This document shows, piece after piece, positions 11,872 to 23,110 of a stretch of 64,000 bases of DNA (position 1 is its first letter; the number at the start of each line of letters is the position of its first letter). Under the pieces are notes generated by a model. It ran no database searches. It was not told the origin of the DNA and was given only the letters and a program-made list of their open reading frames with translations. The translations under genes were made by a program, and so were the position numbers. Source of the DNA: Tetragonia tetragonoides (lineage: Eukaryota; Streptophyta; Magnoliopsida; Caryophyllales; Aizoaceae); contig CM076154.1 of assembly GCA_038025085.1 (NCBI GenBank), positions 19,416,501 to 19,480,500 of the forward strand, written 5' to 3'.

Positions 11872-12239
11872 TGTTGAGGGAGTTCAGCTACTCGAATTCC
11901 TGTAAAAGTGAAAATCCGTATTCTTGCTTTGCGAACTTTACTTACATTGCTTAAATTGATTAGTTAATGATTTGTGCAACTTTGTATTCATTGGATTTGT
12001 CAATAGTGAAACAAAAAAAGAAATGAGCAAGAGGATTTTATTGATTCGCAAAAATAGATAAGCACACATGACTTGAGAGAAGAGGATCTCTAATAGCCGT
12101 CAAAAAGAAACTAGACTTAGAAGGAAAATAAAAGGGGAACACCCCCTATTCAAGACTCAACCTAAAGATTTAGCTAGGACCAAACTCGACAAAACTTGAA
12201 GACTCAGACTCGACTCCTCCAGCTCCTGCAGGTCACTAG
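11872..12239. other. Gag-pol junction spacer; site of the internal deletion
   Basis: About 370 bp without coding similarity separates gag from the integrase remnant, where intact relatives have protease, reverse transcriptase and RNase H (several kb). No internal repeat that could have caused the loss is obvious. Confidence 0.5.
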
Positions 12240-13631
12240 TCAGTTCCAGGCTTTATCATCCATGTTGTCGTCCCTAAGTGGGGGCGGAACTTCTCCTCTA
12301 TCAATGATGCCTTGGACGTCATCTTTTAGACGTAGGCAGACGTCTGTATGGTGCCCAAATACCTGATGATACTTGCAATATGGTTGATTTTCTCTCGGTT
12401 TCGACTTTGCCTCTTCCAAAGCGATGTAAGGCTGAATATCTCCTCTCCACACTAACGCGTTCATAACTGCTTCCATTGGTGCCAAAAGAGGGGTATATTT
12501 TTCATGACTATGACGACACCAGTTGACTGTCCAAATGTATGGTGGCCACATCATCCCTTGGTCAATGAAACGCATGACTAGCCCTTTAAAACGCCTGCAC
12601 TGGTTGATGTGATGTCCCTCAGTCGCGCAGTAGGTGCAGCTTCGAAAGGGATTTCCGTCTCTCGGCATGAGCTTTGATGTAGGGGTCCTTGGGCGAGCAT
12701 ACCCATACTTGGACATCTTGTGATACAGGAGGTCTTCGCGCCACCAAGTTTCTTTTTTGGTCAAGATGACCGTGTTTCTGCGTTTGGAGGTGCGTTCTTC
12801 TAGAATGTCAACCTTCTCTCTCATCTCTTTTATCTCCTTGATTATGCACGCCAGACTCTCTTGTATTTGATTTTTGTCACCCACTACTTTGTGGCATTTT
12901 GTGTCTGGTTCTTCTTCATAGGATTTTCGAGAAATCAAAGTGGTCTCCTCGTCACTGATGAGGTGAGAGTAATCTTTAGCCTCCTCAATTGCAATATGAT
13001 TGATAGCACTTAGGAGGTTGCCAAACCCTCCAGTTTCTTCAGCTTTAGGCAATGGTAGTGTGCCATTGTCTATCTTGTCCTGGATGATGTGCTTAAGGGC
13101 CCAACAGTCATTTGTGTCATGCCCTTTCTCTTGGTGATACTTGCAGTAATCGTCTTCTTTCCATTTGCGACCCTTGGTACTCGGTTCTGGAGTGGGACTT
13201 TTGGGTCGGAGCATGTTTTTGTCTACTAATCTCTCGAAAGTTGTACTGAGAGTTATTCCCAATGGAGAGAAATCCCTGTTTAGCTTATTCCGGGGCACAT
13301 AGCATTCCCTTGATGAGACATTGGAGGAAGATGTGTCACTCTTACGTTTCTTTTCTGACCCTTGGGGAACAGGATCAGGCCTCCCCGGAGTCAGGGATTT
13401 CCGATTTTCAGACGAAGGGACGAATATGGGTGTGTCCCACAACTGTCTTGACTTAATGTTGGTGATATCAGCTTCCAACCTATCCGTTCGGTAAGTCATC
13501 TCGACCAGATACTCCTGGACTGTACTAATCATGATGCGAACAAAGTGGCTTGAATCAAGGTATGGTAGGGGAGTGAAACGAACCTGGCCCGGCCTTTCTT
13601 CTTCGAATTCTAAACAGGAAGCACGGGGCAC
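12240..13631 (-). CDS. gag: Tat gag (capsid/nucleocapsid), N-terminus uncertain
   Basis: A 463-codon open frame begins right after an in-frame stop and lacks an ATG at its left edge, so the true N-terminus is uncertain. It holds three CX2-3(C/H)X4-6HX4C knuckle-like motifs: CKYHQEKGHDTNDC (about 163-176), CTYCATEGHHINQC (about 326-340) and CKYHQVFGHHTDVC (about 419-432). The first and third are followed by similar LK-x(4)-Q-x(2)-ID-x-G segments, which suggests a duplicated module. Gag would package the element RNA; it is the only retroelement protein still nearly intact here. Confidence 0.75.
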   Translation of the reverse strand: MPRASCLEFEEERPGQVRFTPLPYLDSSHFVRIMISTVQEYLVEMTYRTDRLEADITNIKSRQLWDTPIFVPSSENRKSLTPGRPDPVPQGSEKKRKSDTSSSNVSSRECYVPRNKLNRDFSPLGITLSTTFERLVDKNMLRPKSPTPEPSTKGRKWKEDDYCKYHQEKGHDTNDCWALKHIIQDKIDNGTLPLPKAEETGGFGNLLSAINHIAIEEAKDYSHLISDEETTLISRKSYEEEPDTKCHKVVGDKNQIQESLACIIKEIKEMREKVDILEERTSKRRNTVILTKKETWWREDLLYHKMSKYGYARPRTPTSKLMPRDGNPFRSCTYCATEGHHINQCRRFKGLVMRFIDQGMMWPPYIWTVNWCRHSHEKYTPLLAPMEAVMNALVWRGDIQPYIALEEAKSKPRENQPYCKYHQVFGHHTDVCLRLKDDVQGIIDRGEVPPPLRDDNMDDKAWN

Positions 13632-14665
13632 TTAGTAACAACAAAACCATGAGACTCTTACATAATGAAAAATTGACTCGCATATAGAAAATACATCGTC
13701 CTAAAAAAAAAAGAAAAGTCCTTCAGCCTAAATGCCCAAATATTTCCCTAATATCCAATGAAAATGAAGTCAATGAACGAAAATAAGAAAAATAGAAAAA
13801 GATGACTATCCTAATTTTAATTTTTTCTAGACTCAAAGAAAAATGAAAAATGGGATAAAATAAAAAAAAAGAAATTTCGGTCCCTTTTTTTAAAAAAAAA
13901 TTTCGATTTTTTAAATTTTTCGGCATTTTTGTTTTTGCCGTTTTTCTTTCTTTTTTTTTTTAATTTTTTTTGGACCGAATCTGAATTACATCAAAGGAAA
14001 AAGAAAATACTGAAATAAGAAAAGGGAGAGGGGAAATTGAAAGACAGACTCTTCCTTTTTACTAAAAAGATCCTAGAAATTGTTCATGACTTTTAGAATA
14101 TATCATTGGGAAAATGATGAGTGTTCATTGAATTTGAATTCTCGCACCATCTTCGGACACTAGGAACTAGCTAAAAAAAATGAAATGACTCCTACCACGT
14201 AAGTACATGTTGACACATAATCACGACATCCATGCATTCAAGCAAGCATTATAACAACGCAATTTACATGCAAACATGTGATCAGACGGGCATTACAATG
14301 ACATATGCGCAACAAGCAAGCGGATGCATGAATGTGGGTTAAAGGCTTTTGGCTCCTGTGAGGTTACCACGACAAATTACAATTTCCGTTCGGCGGATGG
14401 CCGACAGATCAATTGTAATTCTTTTCATCAACAAGGATTGATGAGTCATGGGTGAGGAAACGTCGATTTGCACGATAGGACAACTGTATATTCCTTTAGA
14501 TATACGGGTTGTCTACGAGTTGCGACACAAACTTCCTCGAGGGTCGATAAGGGCCAAAAGGTTGTGCCTAAGCACATGCAAATTATGCAAATGATACAAA
14601 AATATGGAGCATGTTATTAAACAATTAAGCAAACTTAACTTTCGAGTCTCACCCTCTTAAATAAA
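13632..14665 (-). other. 5' leader of the Tat element
   Basis: Noncoding, with A/T homopolymer stretches at 13690-13990. Two inverted repeats stand out: AATTACAATT (14375-14384) with AATTGTAATT (14411-14420), and an ACAAC..GTATA / TATAC..GTTGT stem at 14480-14512. Both lie close to the primer site, where packaging or dimerisation structures of retroelements are usually found. Confidence 0.55.
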
Positions 14666-14683
14666 TCCCCAACAGAGTCGCCA
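14666..14683 (-). other. Primer binding site, Arg-tRNA type
   Basis: On the minus strand TGGCGACTCTGTTGGGGA begins one base after the CA end of the 5' LTR. This matches the tRNA-Arg-type primer site I recall for Ogre/Tat elements. It fixes the element's orientation as minus. Confidence 0.75.
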
Positions 14684-14684
14684 T

Positions 14685-15980
14685 TGTAAGCACCCGGGAT
14701 TTTTCCAACCTTATTCCACGAAGTGCGTCGTTATAGAAAATTTGTCAGTTGGGGGCTTAGATAAGTTCAAGGGACCATCGAGCTAGAAAAAGCTTTTGAA
14801 AAGATTTGAATTGAATAAAAACCATGAAAGAGGTCACAAATCTGCTATCGGCGTTTCATCGAAGGGACAAACCGAAGGGACAACCCAATAGCGCGAAAAA
14901 TGAACTAATCATGTTTTTAGAAAGATTTCCGCTTATATAAAACATATAAGTACCCAAGAATAAAGGGTTCGGGGGCGAAGGTACGAGGTGGGAAGGTGTT
15001 AGGCACCTCAACTCGCCCGTATTATGACAGCCTCTACTAACTCAAGTTTGCTTAATAATTTAAAGACATAATTCCCATACAAAACCGTATTAATAACCTA
15101 GACTTAGACTATTAATTGGTTCATCACAAGCATCACAATATTTATTTTAACCCTTATTTAGACATGCATTCGATTGACAAGTTGAGCAGCACAACGAGTA
15201 GACACACAGTATTTAGGAAGCGATAAAAACGTGACCTAGCATGATATCTACATTATGACTACTAGAAAAATAAACAGTTAAGCAATTAATTTAATTTGAG
15301 CCCTCAGGAATTTGTACCTGAACTGTAGGCTATATTTGACAAGAATAGTAAAAATAGATCTCAAGTTTTAGAAGAAAGAGGGGGAAGCTCAGAAGTACTC
15401 AACTGAGAATAGAGGTTGCTAACTGTATAGGCTGTGTCCTTTGAACTGCGAGTTAAAGTTTGTTTATATAGGCGAGGGAAGTAGGGTTGTACGGTCGAAT
15501 TTGAGCTGAAAAACGAGACGGGCTTGAAAAATGAGCCGGGCCCGAAGGGAAGTCAGCGCCGCTAGCGGCGCTGGTCTGGGCCGCTAGCGGCTCTGGGACT
15601 TTCCCCAGGGCCGCTGACGGCTGTCAGCATCCAGCTGGATGACGTCGTAATGACGTCATCCAGCCCATTTTCATTTTCCGGAGGATTTTAAATATTCCGA
15701 AAAACATGAAAAGACCGTTTACCCCTAAACAGTAAAAGACGATTTTACCATTAAATCGCAATGGCGACCGGGAGTCGGAATGAGGCATGAGACGTGTCGT
15801 TGGAAAGCTCTTGAACGGGGCTTCTGAATGGAATGGAATGAAGGAGTGTTTGGAGGAAAAAAAAAAACCTGAGACCTTATCTTAACTATTAAAGCAAAAT
15901 AGCAGTTCAAGCTTAAAAATTACTCCTTTCATCATCGGGTTTTTGCGGAGAAATCTGAAGACGCTTTTTTGGCGTCTACA
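14685..15980 (-). repeat. 5' LTR of the Tat element
   Basis: Pairs with 2733-4021. It contains two GC palindromes (about 15552-15596), a pair of TGACGTC sites (15640-15646 and 15651-15658) and a TATA-like CCTATATAAAC at 15472-15462 (minus). In the direction of transcription the order is bZIP sites, GC modules, TATA, leader. Confidence 0.92.
15462..15660 (-). promoter_or_regulatory. LTR promoter: bZIP sites, GC palindromes, TATA box
   Basis: Minus-strand promoter of the retroelement RNA. TGACGTCA (15651-15658) is the classic palindromic core bound by plant TGA/bZIP factors. GCCGCTAGCGGC-centred modules follow, then TATA at 15472-15462. The sequence shows the motifs; factor binding is inference. 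Confidence 0.6.
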
Positions 15981-15985
15981 GCTAG

Positions 15986-16584
15986 GTGTCTTCATTACAC
16001 AAAATTGGATCTCTAAAGTGACGTCCCACGTGACATGCCCACACGAAATTGACTCAACTGTATATTGGTGAAAACTTTAATCAGTTGTGGGTTCCTTTAA
16101 TAATGATAGTAAATTAGAGGACTTTTGATAGCAATAAGCCCCATATTTATGTGATCCAGGATGACCTAAAAAATAACACTATCATGATGGAAATCATACA
16201 TTCATACTCAAGTAGTGTGAACATATACCTATGCATCAATAAATCTTACGAACAAAAGACATACACTATGTGTGTCTTATACATTTAACTTCTATAAAAT
16301 CTCATATGATATATATATCTCATTTTGAAATATTTTTCAAATCTAATCTATCGACATAAGATTTAAAATTTTTAAAGTTACTTAATAAAAGTTATTTAAG
16401 TTTGTTATTAGAAGTAATATAGTAATAAATTAGATTTAAACAAAGTAATGATTCTGCACTATGGCGGGGTGACACTTGTAAGCTATGTGGCATGCTTGTA
16501 CATGTGGCGTCTACGTGGCATCACTACACCGATATGAGCCTCCTAGGTGGTGTCCCACGTGGCGTGCCCACACGAAATTGACTT

Positions 16585-16623
<39 letters not shown>
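15986..16623. other. AT-rich DNA with GTGG-type repeat units and (AT)n
   Basis: Right half of the repeat unit split by the Tat element (to about 16062), then AT-rich DNA without features, then another unit at 16490-16587 running into (AT)n at 16588-16623. No gene. Confidence 0.5.
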
Positions 16624-16626
<3 letters not shown>

Positions 16627-18094
16627 GTTAGTGGAGATGGAGAGAGAGAGAAAGGAGGTATGATACTAGTTACTGGCTAGCAAACGTGAGCTTTTTTTTC
16701 GGACTATTGATTTCTTTTACAATTTTTTTTAATAAGTTAACTGGATATGTTGGTAAATTGATGAGAAGTATAAATGGAGCTTCCAAAAATGGACACTAAA
16801 ATTCCGGAGCTCCCATGGTTTATTATTTACAATAAGTAGTATTAAAAATTTTCCAACACAGAAGGCCTGTATTTTCAAATGTAACCCAATTGATGGCTCT
16901 CGATAATCACTTTGAATTGATGTCAGGCTGCAATTGATTTCAAATAATCAAGATCATATGTAAAAGTATGAAACTCTGCTACGTTGGAAACTTGGAATCC
17001 AACATCCTAAGGTTTACAGAAGAAGCAACATCAAGAATGTCTCGTGCATTATGTCTAACATATCCTCTGCACTCATCATCTCCCATGGTTTATCATTCAG
17101 GACCCCAACAATACTAACTTTCACTCATCAATAGGAAGAAAATTTCAAATTGATTGAGAAGCTTGGCAATACTCCATTATTTGCATTTTGCAGTCAAGTA
17201 ACTTTGTGTTTTCAACCTTGGTATCGCTAACTCTACATGTACCTAACACACCGAATTAGTTTTAGAAAACCACCAAAAAACACCACAAAAAGAAAAACTA
17301 ATAGTAAGTAACATTTGAATGATTAGAACAACTTCAGAAAAAAAAAAAAGGGTGGTTGAATGGTATATACGAATTATGAACTTTGCTTTCTTTCTTCCCT
17401 CTACGATTGTGGCCAAATGTTGGATTTGGAGCTTGAATTTCCAGCACTTTTGTCATATGACTAAACCAAACAATAAAAACACATTCAATCAGTTATACAC
17501 CTCACAAAAGAAAAAAAGAAAAAAACAAAAAAAAATAAAAAATATAAAAGTCATGGTCGATCACATCATCATTCATCACAATAAAACATCAAGCCAAAAC
17601 TGTACGCAAATTGCACAATGGGAAGTTAATTAGTCTGTCTAATGTACTCCAAGTTAGCGTTACCCGGACACATCTGTAGACACTTGTAAATTGTAATGTC
17701 TGTTAGACTTGGAAGCTACTATTAGAGAGAGATTTTGAAGATACCTGCTCATACTGCTGGGCTAGGCAAAAAAATTCTGATCATACGTTACCACTAGATA
17801 ACGATATTACCCTATCACAATCCTCTTAAAATAGGGGAGTTCTTTTTAGTTATTAGGAAAACGAAAAACGAAAAAAATTGTTTAAAATTATTTTATTGGT
17901 TGGGTAACATCAAATCAATAATATAGTGGTTTGTTATCATAACACTTGGAAATTTTTTCGTAAGCTAGGAGTGGGTTGTAGAAGAGAGGGCAAGAAATTG
18001 AAGAACATAGTTTTAAGGAATAATAACAATTTGTGATTGAAAAGGAAAAGAACCCTAAAAGTTAAAAAAAGAAGATATACTAGTAGTCAGTTAC

Positions 18095-18127
<33 letters not shown>

Positions 18128-18937
18128 GTTTTGTCAGTTACTATCTTTTAGCACTCCATCATGTAACAAACTTGTCATTCTTATTCAAAAGTATAATTGA
18201 ACGTGGATGTAGTGAGGTTGTAACAGTTAGCTATTTATTTTTATTTTTTTTTTGTGAAATATTTAGAGGTGGGTGTAGTTTGGTTGTAACATATTTTATT
18301 TTATTTTTCAGATATATTTTAGGCGAAAATTGTCCAAGCTTGACATGTGGATTATTTTAGGTGAAAATTCTCCTAACTCGCCATGTGGCTAAATGCATTT
18401 TCTTTGGGGCTGGTTAAAGAAAGTAATTTGAAGTGCTTAAGGATACATAAGTGGACAACAAAAGGTGTCACATTTCATGGTGCCCACCATTTCTCAATAT
18501 GTAGGGTTTGCATATTACGTTTCGATGAATACAACTTCTGTTTTTTCCCATTTTGCGTTCTATAAGGACTAGATGACTTCAATGTAGAATATTTAAAGTC
18601 ATATGAATACAATTCAATAAATCTTTTAATGTGAGACATTGAATAAATATACATTTTTCTTATTGTTGATGAAATAGTACGCGTTGTGAGTTTTTTCAGT
18701 ACACTATTTTCATTATAAGAAAACTCACAAAGTGCTCACATTTGTTAAGGAGATAGAATTGCCAATGTAAGTTACATGAAATCAAAGCTAAACTCTGGAT
18801 CGAAGGCGTTATTCTCTCAACAAATTTGATCATATCAGATATATATATTCTGGTGTAACTTATTCCTCTAAATAGGAAACTTATATATTCCGGTGTAACT
18901 TATTCCTGTATTCTCGTGTATCAATTGCGAATACTCT

Positions 18938-18946
18938 TATAAATAG
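18938..18946 (+). promoter_or_regulatory. TATA box of the small peptide gene
   Basis: TATAAATAG, about 170 bp upstream of the ATG at 19119. It is preserved in copy B (about 51298-51306). Confidence 0.6.
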
Positions 18947-19118
18947 ATGAATACCACATAAGGTTTGTCAACCAAGAATTTCTAAATTCACACTCTTTCA
19001 ACATTCATACCACTACCTCAAAAACTCCACCTTAATCGGCACAATTTCTTAATTAAGAAATTAAAGCAACAAAATTGAGCTTTGCCATTGGTAAAAGTTT
19101 TTGAAGGTTTCCATCACC

Positions 19119-19340
19119 ATGAATACTCCTACAACTTTGGTTATTCTAGTATTGATGTCATGTATGTTTGTGATAATGTTTGAGGGTGATGCAAGATTGG
19201 TTGCAACTAGTCTAATAACTCATGCAACGCAACACGATGCTGGAGTTCAAAATGCTGGATCTGCAATCGGAAGTGCACACAAAATTTGTGGAGTCATTTG
19301 TTTAAAGCGTGTGAAGCAGCCACCTAAACCAAATGTGTAG
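19119..19340 (+). CDS. Small secreted peptide, 73 aa, unrecognised family
   Basis: The ATG at 19119 follows a TATA box and a roughly 165-bp leader; the upstream in-frame TTG is not a likely start. The N-terminus is a textbook signal peptide: a hydrophobic stretch LVILVLMSCMFVIMF (residues 7-21), then the polar GDAR. The mature part is short and basic at its C-terminus, has two cysteines four residues apart (KICGVICLKR), and ends in a proline-rich KQPPKPN. I do not recognise a named peptide family; a secreted signalling or defence-type peptide is possible. The second copy at 51480 is broken, which leaves this as the only intact copy in the window. A copia element begins about 800 bp downstream. 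Confidence 0.6.
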   Translation: MNTPTTLVILVLMSCMFVIMFEGDARLVATSLITHATQHDAGVQNAGSAIGSAHKICGVICLKRVKQPPKPNV

Positions 19341-20124
19341 GTTCTCAATAAGGAGAAAAACCATCAGATGACTATGTAATCAAAAAGATTTCCCCTAACT
19401 AAATGATGTTTTATACAATTATAATTGCGATCATACATTATATGAATGGACCGTTGTACTTATTAACGTCACGCGTTAAATGAGCTTTTTAAGGCTAATT
19501 AAGTTCAAATGACGAGTGTTGTATTTAAAGTTGGAGCTTAAATTAATTTATTTTAATTAAGTCAATGTATGTGTTTCGTAAATCTTGTAGTATTAAGGTT
19601 GGTGCATGCGATACTAGAGGCCTAGAGGACATGGTGACTATGATCTACACTATGGATGAATGACAGGTTGGCAGATATAGGTGGGTTTTGCCCCGCGTTT
19701 GCTCTAGATGGGGCAGGGATGGAGGAGCAATAGGTGGGGATGGTTTTGAAAAAGCTAAGCCAACGAGAGGTTAGAGTGGGATGGTTTGTGTTGTTCTCCC
19801 ATTGGACACCCTCCGTATCCCCGCTTCGCCTCATAGCCGCCTACCCGACACGCCTCATACCTAAGGATGGTAATGGATCAGATTCGAAGTGAATTATACT
19901 GAATCGAAATCTACTCTAAAACTAAACGGATTTTTAAATTACCTACGAATCTGAATAACCTTCGATTAGGGAATATACGAAACCCTCCGAATCTAATTCA
20001 TTTACTTGACTTTTTTTTTCAATTTCTATTTTTCTTTTAAAAAAGTAAATATATATAAAATATGCTAAACAACTAACTATTATTTCAACAAAAATACACG
20101 TGGTAAATATATTTAAGGATTTAA
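19341..20124. other. 3' flank of the peptide gene, no further gene seen
   Basis: Shared with copy B. It includes a GC-richer patch (about 19620-19860) with 'ggatggtaatggatc'-type repeats that look like old repeat debris. No convincing coding frame. Confidence 0.4.
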
Positions 20125-20129
20125 GATAC

Positions 20130-21497
20130 TGTTGAGTCCTTAGAATTTTGATGATTAACCAACTATGTTTATGCACCTAATTAATACTAATGAGTATGTT
20201 GTGATATTATGTGTAGCCTTGAATTAACCTCATGGATGGATAGCTTGCTTGGTGATGCACCTTGAAGACTAAGAAGGAAGATATATGGGTGTCTTTCCAA
20301 TTAGCCCTCTTGGTGATCCATGAAGACTAAGAAGGAAGATATATGGGTGTCTTTCCAATTAGCCATCATGGAGAAGATACGTGAAGACTATGAAGGAAGA
20401 TATATGGGTGTCTTTCAGAATAGGATTCTGTAACGTGGTTTGACTTAAGTTAAGACTTGGTAAGGAATGGAACATGTTAACTTATGGCCAACATTAAGAT
20501 TGAAGGCGACTGGGAACAATGGACCAGATGATGGACTAGACCCCTGTTAGTTCCCAGCCCAGCACGAGTTTCGAAGGATTTCAAAAATGTTTTTACAACT
20601 GGATTTTAAAGTGGAATTTCCCGTCCAAAGTGTTTTTAGCCTTATTGGAAGATATTTATCTTCAGTTTTCAAAAGCATAAAACACATGGTTTTAGAGTGG
20701 AAAAAACAAAGGCTAAAAGACAAAGGAATCTTTCACTTTATGGAGCCTTGTGCAAGGTTCTCTTACACAAGTCACCTCAATGTTTTGGATCATGGAGAAT
20801 CTGATTCCTTTGTGTACTAGGTTGTTTTCTAGGACTAGACAAATCATCTTTTAAAAGTAAAACCCTTCTTCCGTCACTCGTGCCCTTCATACACGGTGAA
20901 GTAAAATGGCCCTAAGTTCCTTGTTCCAAACTTTGTTCCCTGTCTCACTAAAGTCAGCCACATAGTGCTTATTTGTAACCTTTCATCTGCTTGTAAAGAA
21001 GTACTTAAAGGTTGTATCCCTTGGGGAAGATGTTCGCAAGCGTGGCTTGGCGATTAAGCATAGGTTAGAGGTAGTGCCTAGTGCCCGTGTGTGGCATAGG
21101 ACTAGAGGTAACCTAGTGACTCTTTGACGGTTTGAGTTAACCGGTCGTTGTTTGGTGGTATCAGTTAAACCAGCTGTAGGTATGGTTTCTCTGGAGTTTG
21201 TATAACTTGTGTGACACATCAGCTCGTATAATACAACAAAAGTTGTTAAATCCTGCTGGAGTGGCAGGTCATGGTTTTTACACCTGATAGAGCCTCAGGG
21301 TGGTTTTCCATGGTAAAAATACTTTGTCTACAATGCTCTTTACTTTACACGTTTCCGCATTAACTCTGTCTCAATAAGAACAAAAAAAGGAACACTGGTC
21401 CTTCCTCTGGCCCTTAGCCAACAGAAACGAAAAACAGCGAAAAATAGTAGACCCAATTCAACCCCCCTTCTTGTGTCTAACCCGGTGTATTCTATCA
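20130..21497 (+). repeat. 5' LTR of the copia element, promoter deleted
   Basis: 1368 bp, against 1535 bp in the 3' LTR. A block of about 167 bp present at 31010-31175 is absent after about 20847. It contains the only good TATA box (CTATATAAGAG near 31113). Three partial repeats with 'gaaggaagatatatgggtgtctt' (20273, 20331, 20392) are shared by both LTRs. Confidence 0.9.
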
Positions 21498-21499
21498 AT

Positions 21500-21516
21500 T
21501 GGTATTAGAGCGGGTT
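21500..21516 (+). other. Primer binding site, initiator-Met tRNA type
   Basis: TGGTATTAGAGCGGGTT follows the LTR end after two bases. It differs by one base from the usual TGGTATCAGAGC copia primer site. Confidence 0.85.
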
Positions 21517-21557
21517 CTCAACAAAAAAAGCTAACCCCTTTTGAGTGATCCACAAAT

Positions 21558-23110
21558 ATGAGTGCACCCACCCAAACATTTGAAGGTCAATCTATCTCAC
21601 GACCCCCGTTGTTCAATGGCCAACATTTCAGTTGGTGAAAGATTCGCATGGAGATACTTATCAAAGCCGAAAACTATCAGCTTTGGCAAATAATTTCACG
21701 CGGCCCTCTTGTCATTCCGCCTATCTTGAACGAAGAAGGAGTTCTCATTCCCAAGCCGGAAGATGACTACAACGACGTTGATCTTGGGAAGCTTGAGAAG
21801 AATGCCAAGGCCGTGAAAATCCTCCATTGCGGTCTTGGTTCCGACGAGTACAACTGTATTGCCGGTTGGGACACCGCCAAAGAAATTTGGGATGCTCTTG
21901 TAGTAGCCCACGAAGGAACGAACCAAGTCAAACAATCAAGGATCGAGGTCTTGGTGAGAGAGTACGAGCTCTTCTCTATGGATGACAAAGAGTCAATCAA
22001 GGACATGTTCACTCAATTCACCAATGTCACCAACGAGCTAAAATCTCTCGGTAAGCTCTTCACATCCGAGGAACTTGTTCGAAAGATCTTAAGGATCTTA
22101 CCTTCCTTATGGGATAGCAAAGTCACCTCCATCCAATAAGCAAAGCAAATGGATTCCTTGACCGTGGATGAGCTCATTAGGAATCTCCAAACTCATGAGA
22201 TCCGAGTGAGCACACGTGTTAAGGAAGAGTATAGAAAAGACAAGGGAATTGCTTTGAAGGTCGAAGATGAAGAGGCGCAAGTCGATCTTGATATGGAAGA
22301 TGATCTTGCCTTGATGACAAGAAGGATCAACAAATTCTATAGAAAGTTTCGACCTAGCGACAGAAGAGGAACTTTCAAGGAGGCTGGTGATGTTGCTCAA
22401 AATTGCTACAAGTGTCACAAACCGGTTTATATGATGAGAGATTGTCCTGGTCCTAGCAAGGAATAGATGAGGGAACGCATGGACAAGAAAAGTGCCTTCG
22501 CGAAAGTTAGAGGTAAATTCATGCAGAACATGTACGCCACCTGGGGTGACGAGGAAGAAGAGGAACCTGAACAGGTCACCGAAGTTGCTAATCTTGCTCT
22601 CATGGCACTTGGCGACTCGGAGGAACATTCGTTTGAGGTAGTTTCTTCTTCTAGCTTAAATGATAAAATGCATGCTTATTTTCCCAATGAAATGCTTTTA
22701 ATGATAGATAATATATCCTCTGATTTTCATGGTGTATGTCTTGAAAATGAACAATTGCATGATAAAGTTATTGGTCTTAAAAAGGAAATGAAAAATGTGC
22801 TTAAAGAAAAGAAAGCCTGAGAAACCGAACATGCAACCCTTAGGGAACATTGTGTAGTTCTGGAAGGAACGCTAGATGGACTCCAGGTAGATATCACTAA
22901 GTTAAAAGAGGAACTTGAAACCATGCGCATAAGAGAATTGTGTGAAAATGCTATTCGTGTTGATGTAGTACACATATGTTTCGAGTCGTTAAAAGATGAA
23001 CTTGACTGTGCTAAAAAGATTTCACAAATCGAAAAAGTCAAGAATCAAAAACTCGAAACTGAGCTATCCTATACTCAAGAAAGTGTTAGAAGGAACGATG
23101 CTTGAAACAG
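21558..23110 (+). pseudogene. gag: Copia gag, broken
   Basis: ATG at 21558 begins MSAPTQTFEGQSISRPPLFN, then TGA at 21636-21638 where tryptophan is usual. The next frame (21648-22139) is the gag/UBN2-type core (DELV-like segment ...EIWDALVVAHEGTNQVKQSR). A knuckle at about 22400 (CYKCHKPVYMMRDC) has lost the Gly and His expected in CX2CX4HX4C. After further stops, a helical, Lys/Glu-rich extension (22467-23105) looks like a coiled coil, as in Sirevirus gag. Confidence 0.8.

Noticed and set aside
18037..18360. 107-codon frame with a poly-Phe run
   Set aside because: Caused by a T28 homopolymer; not conserved in copy B.
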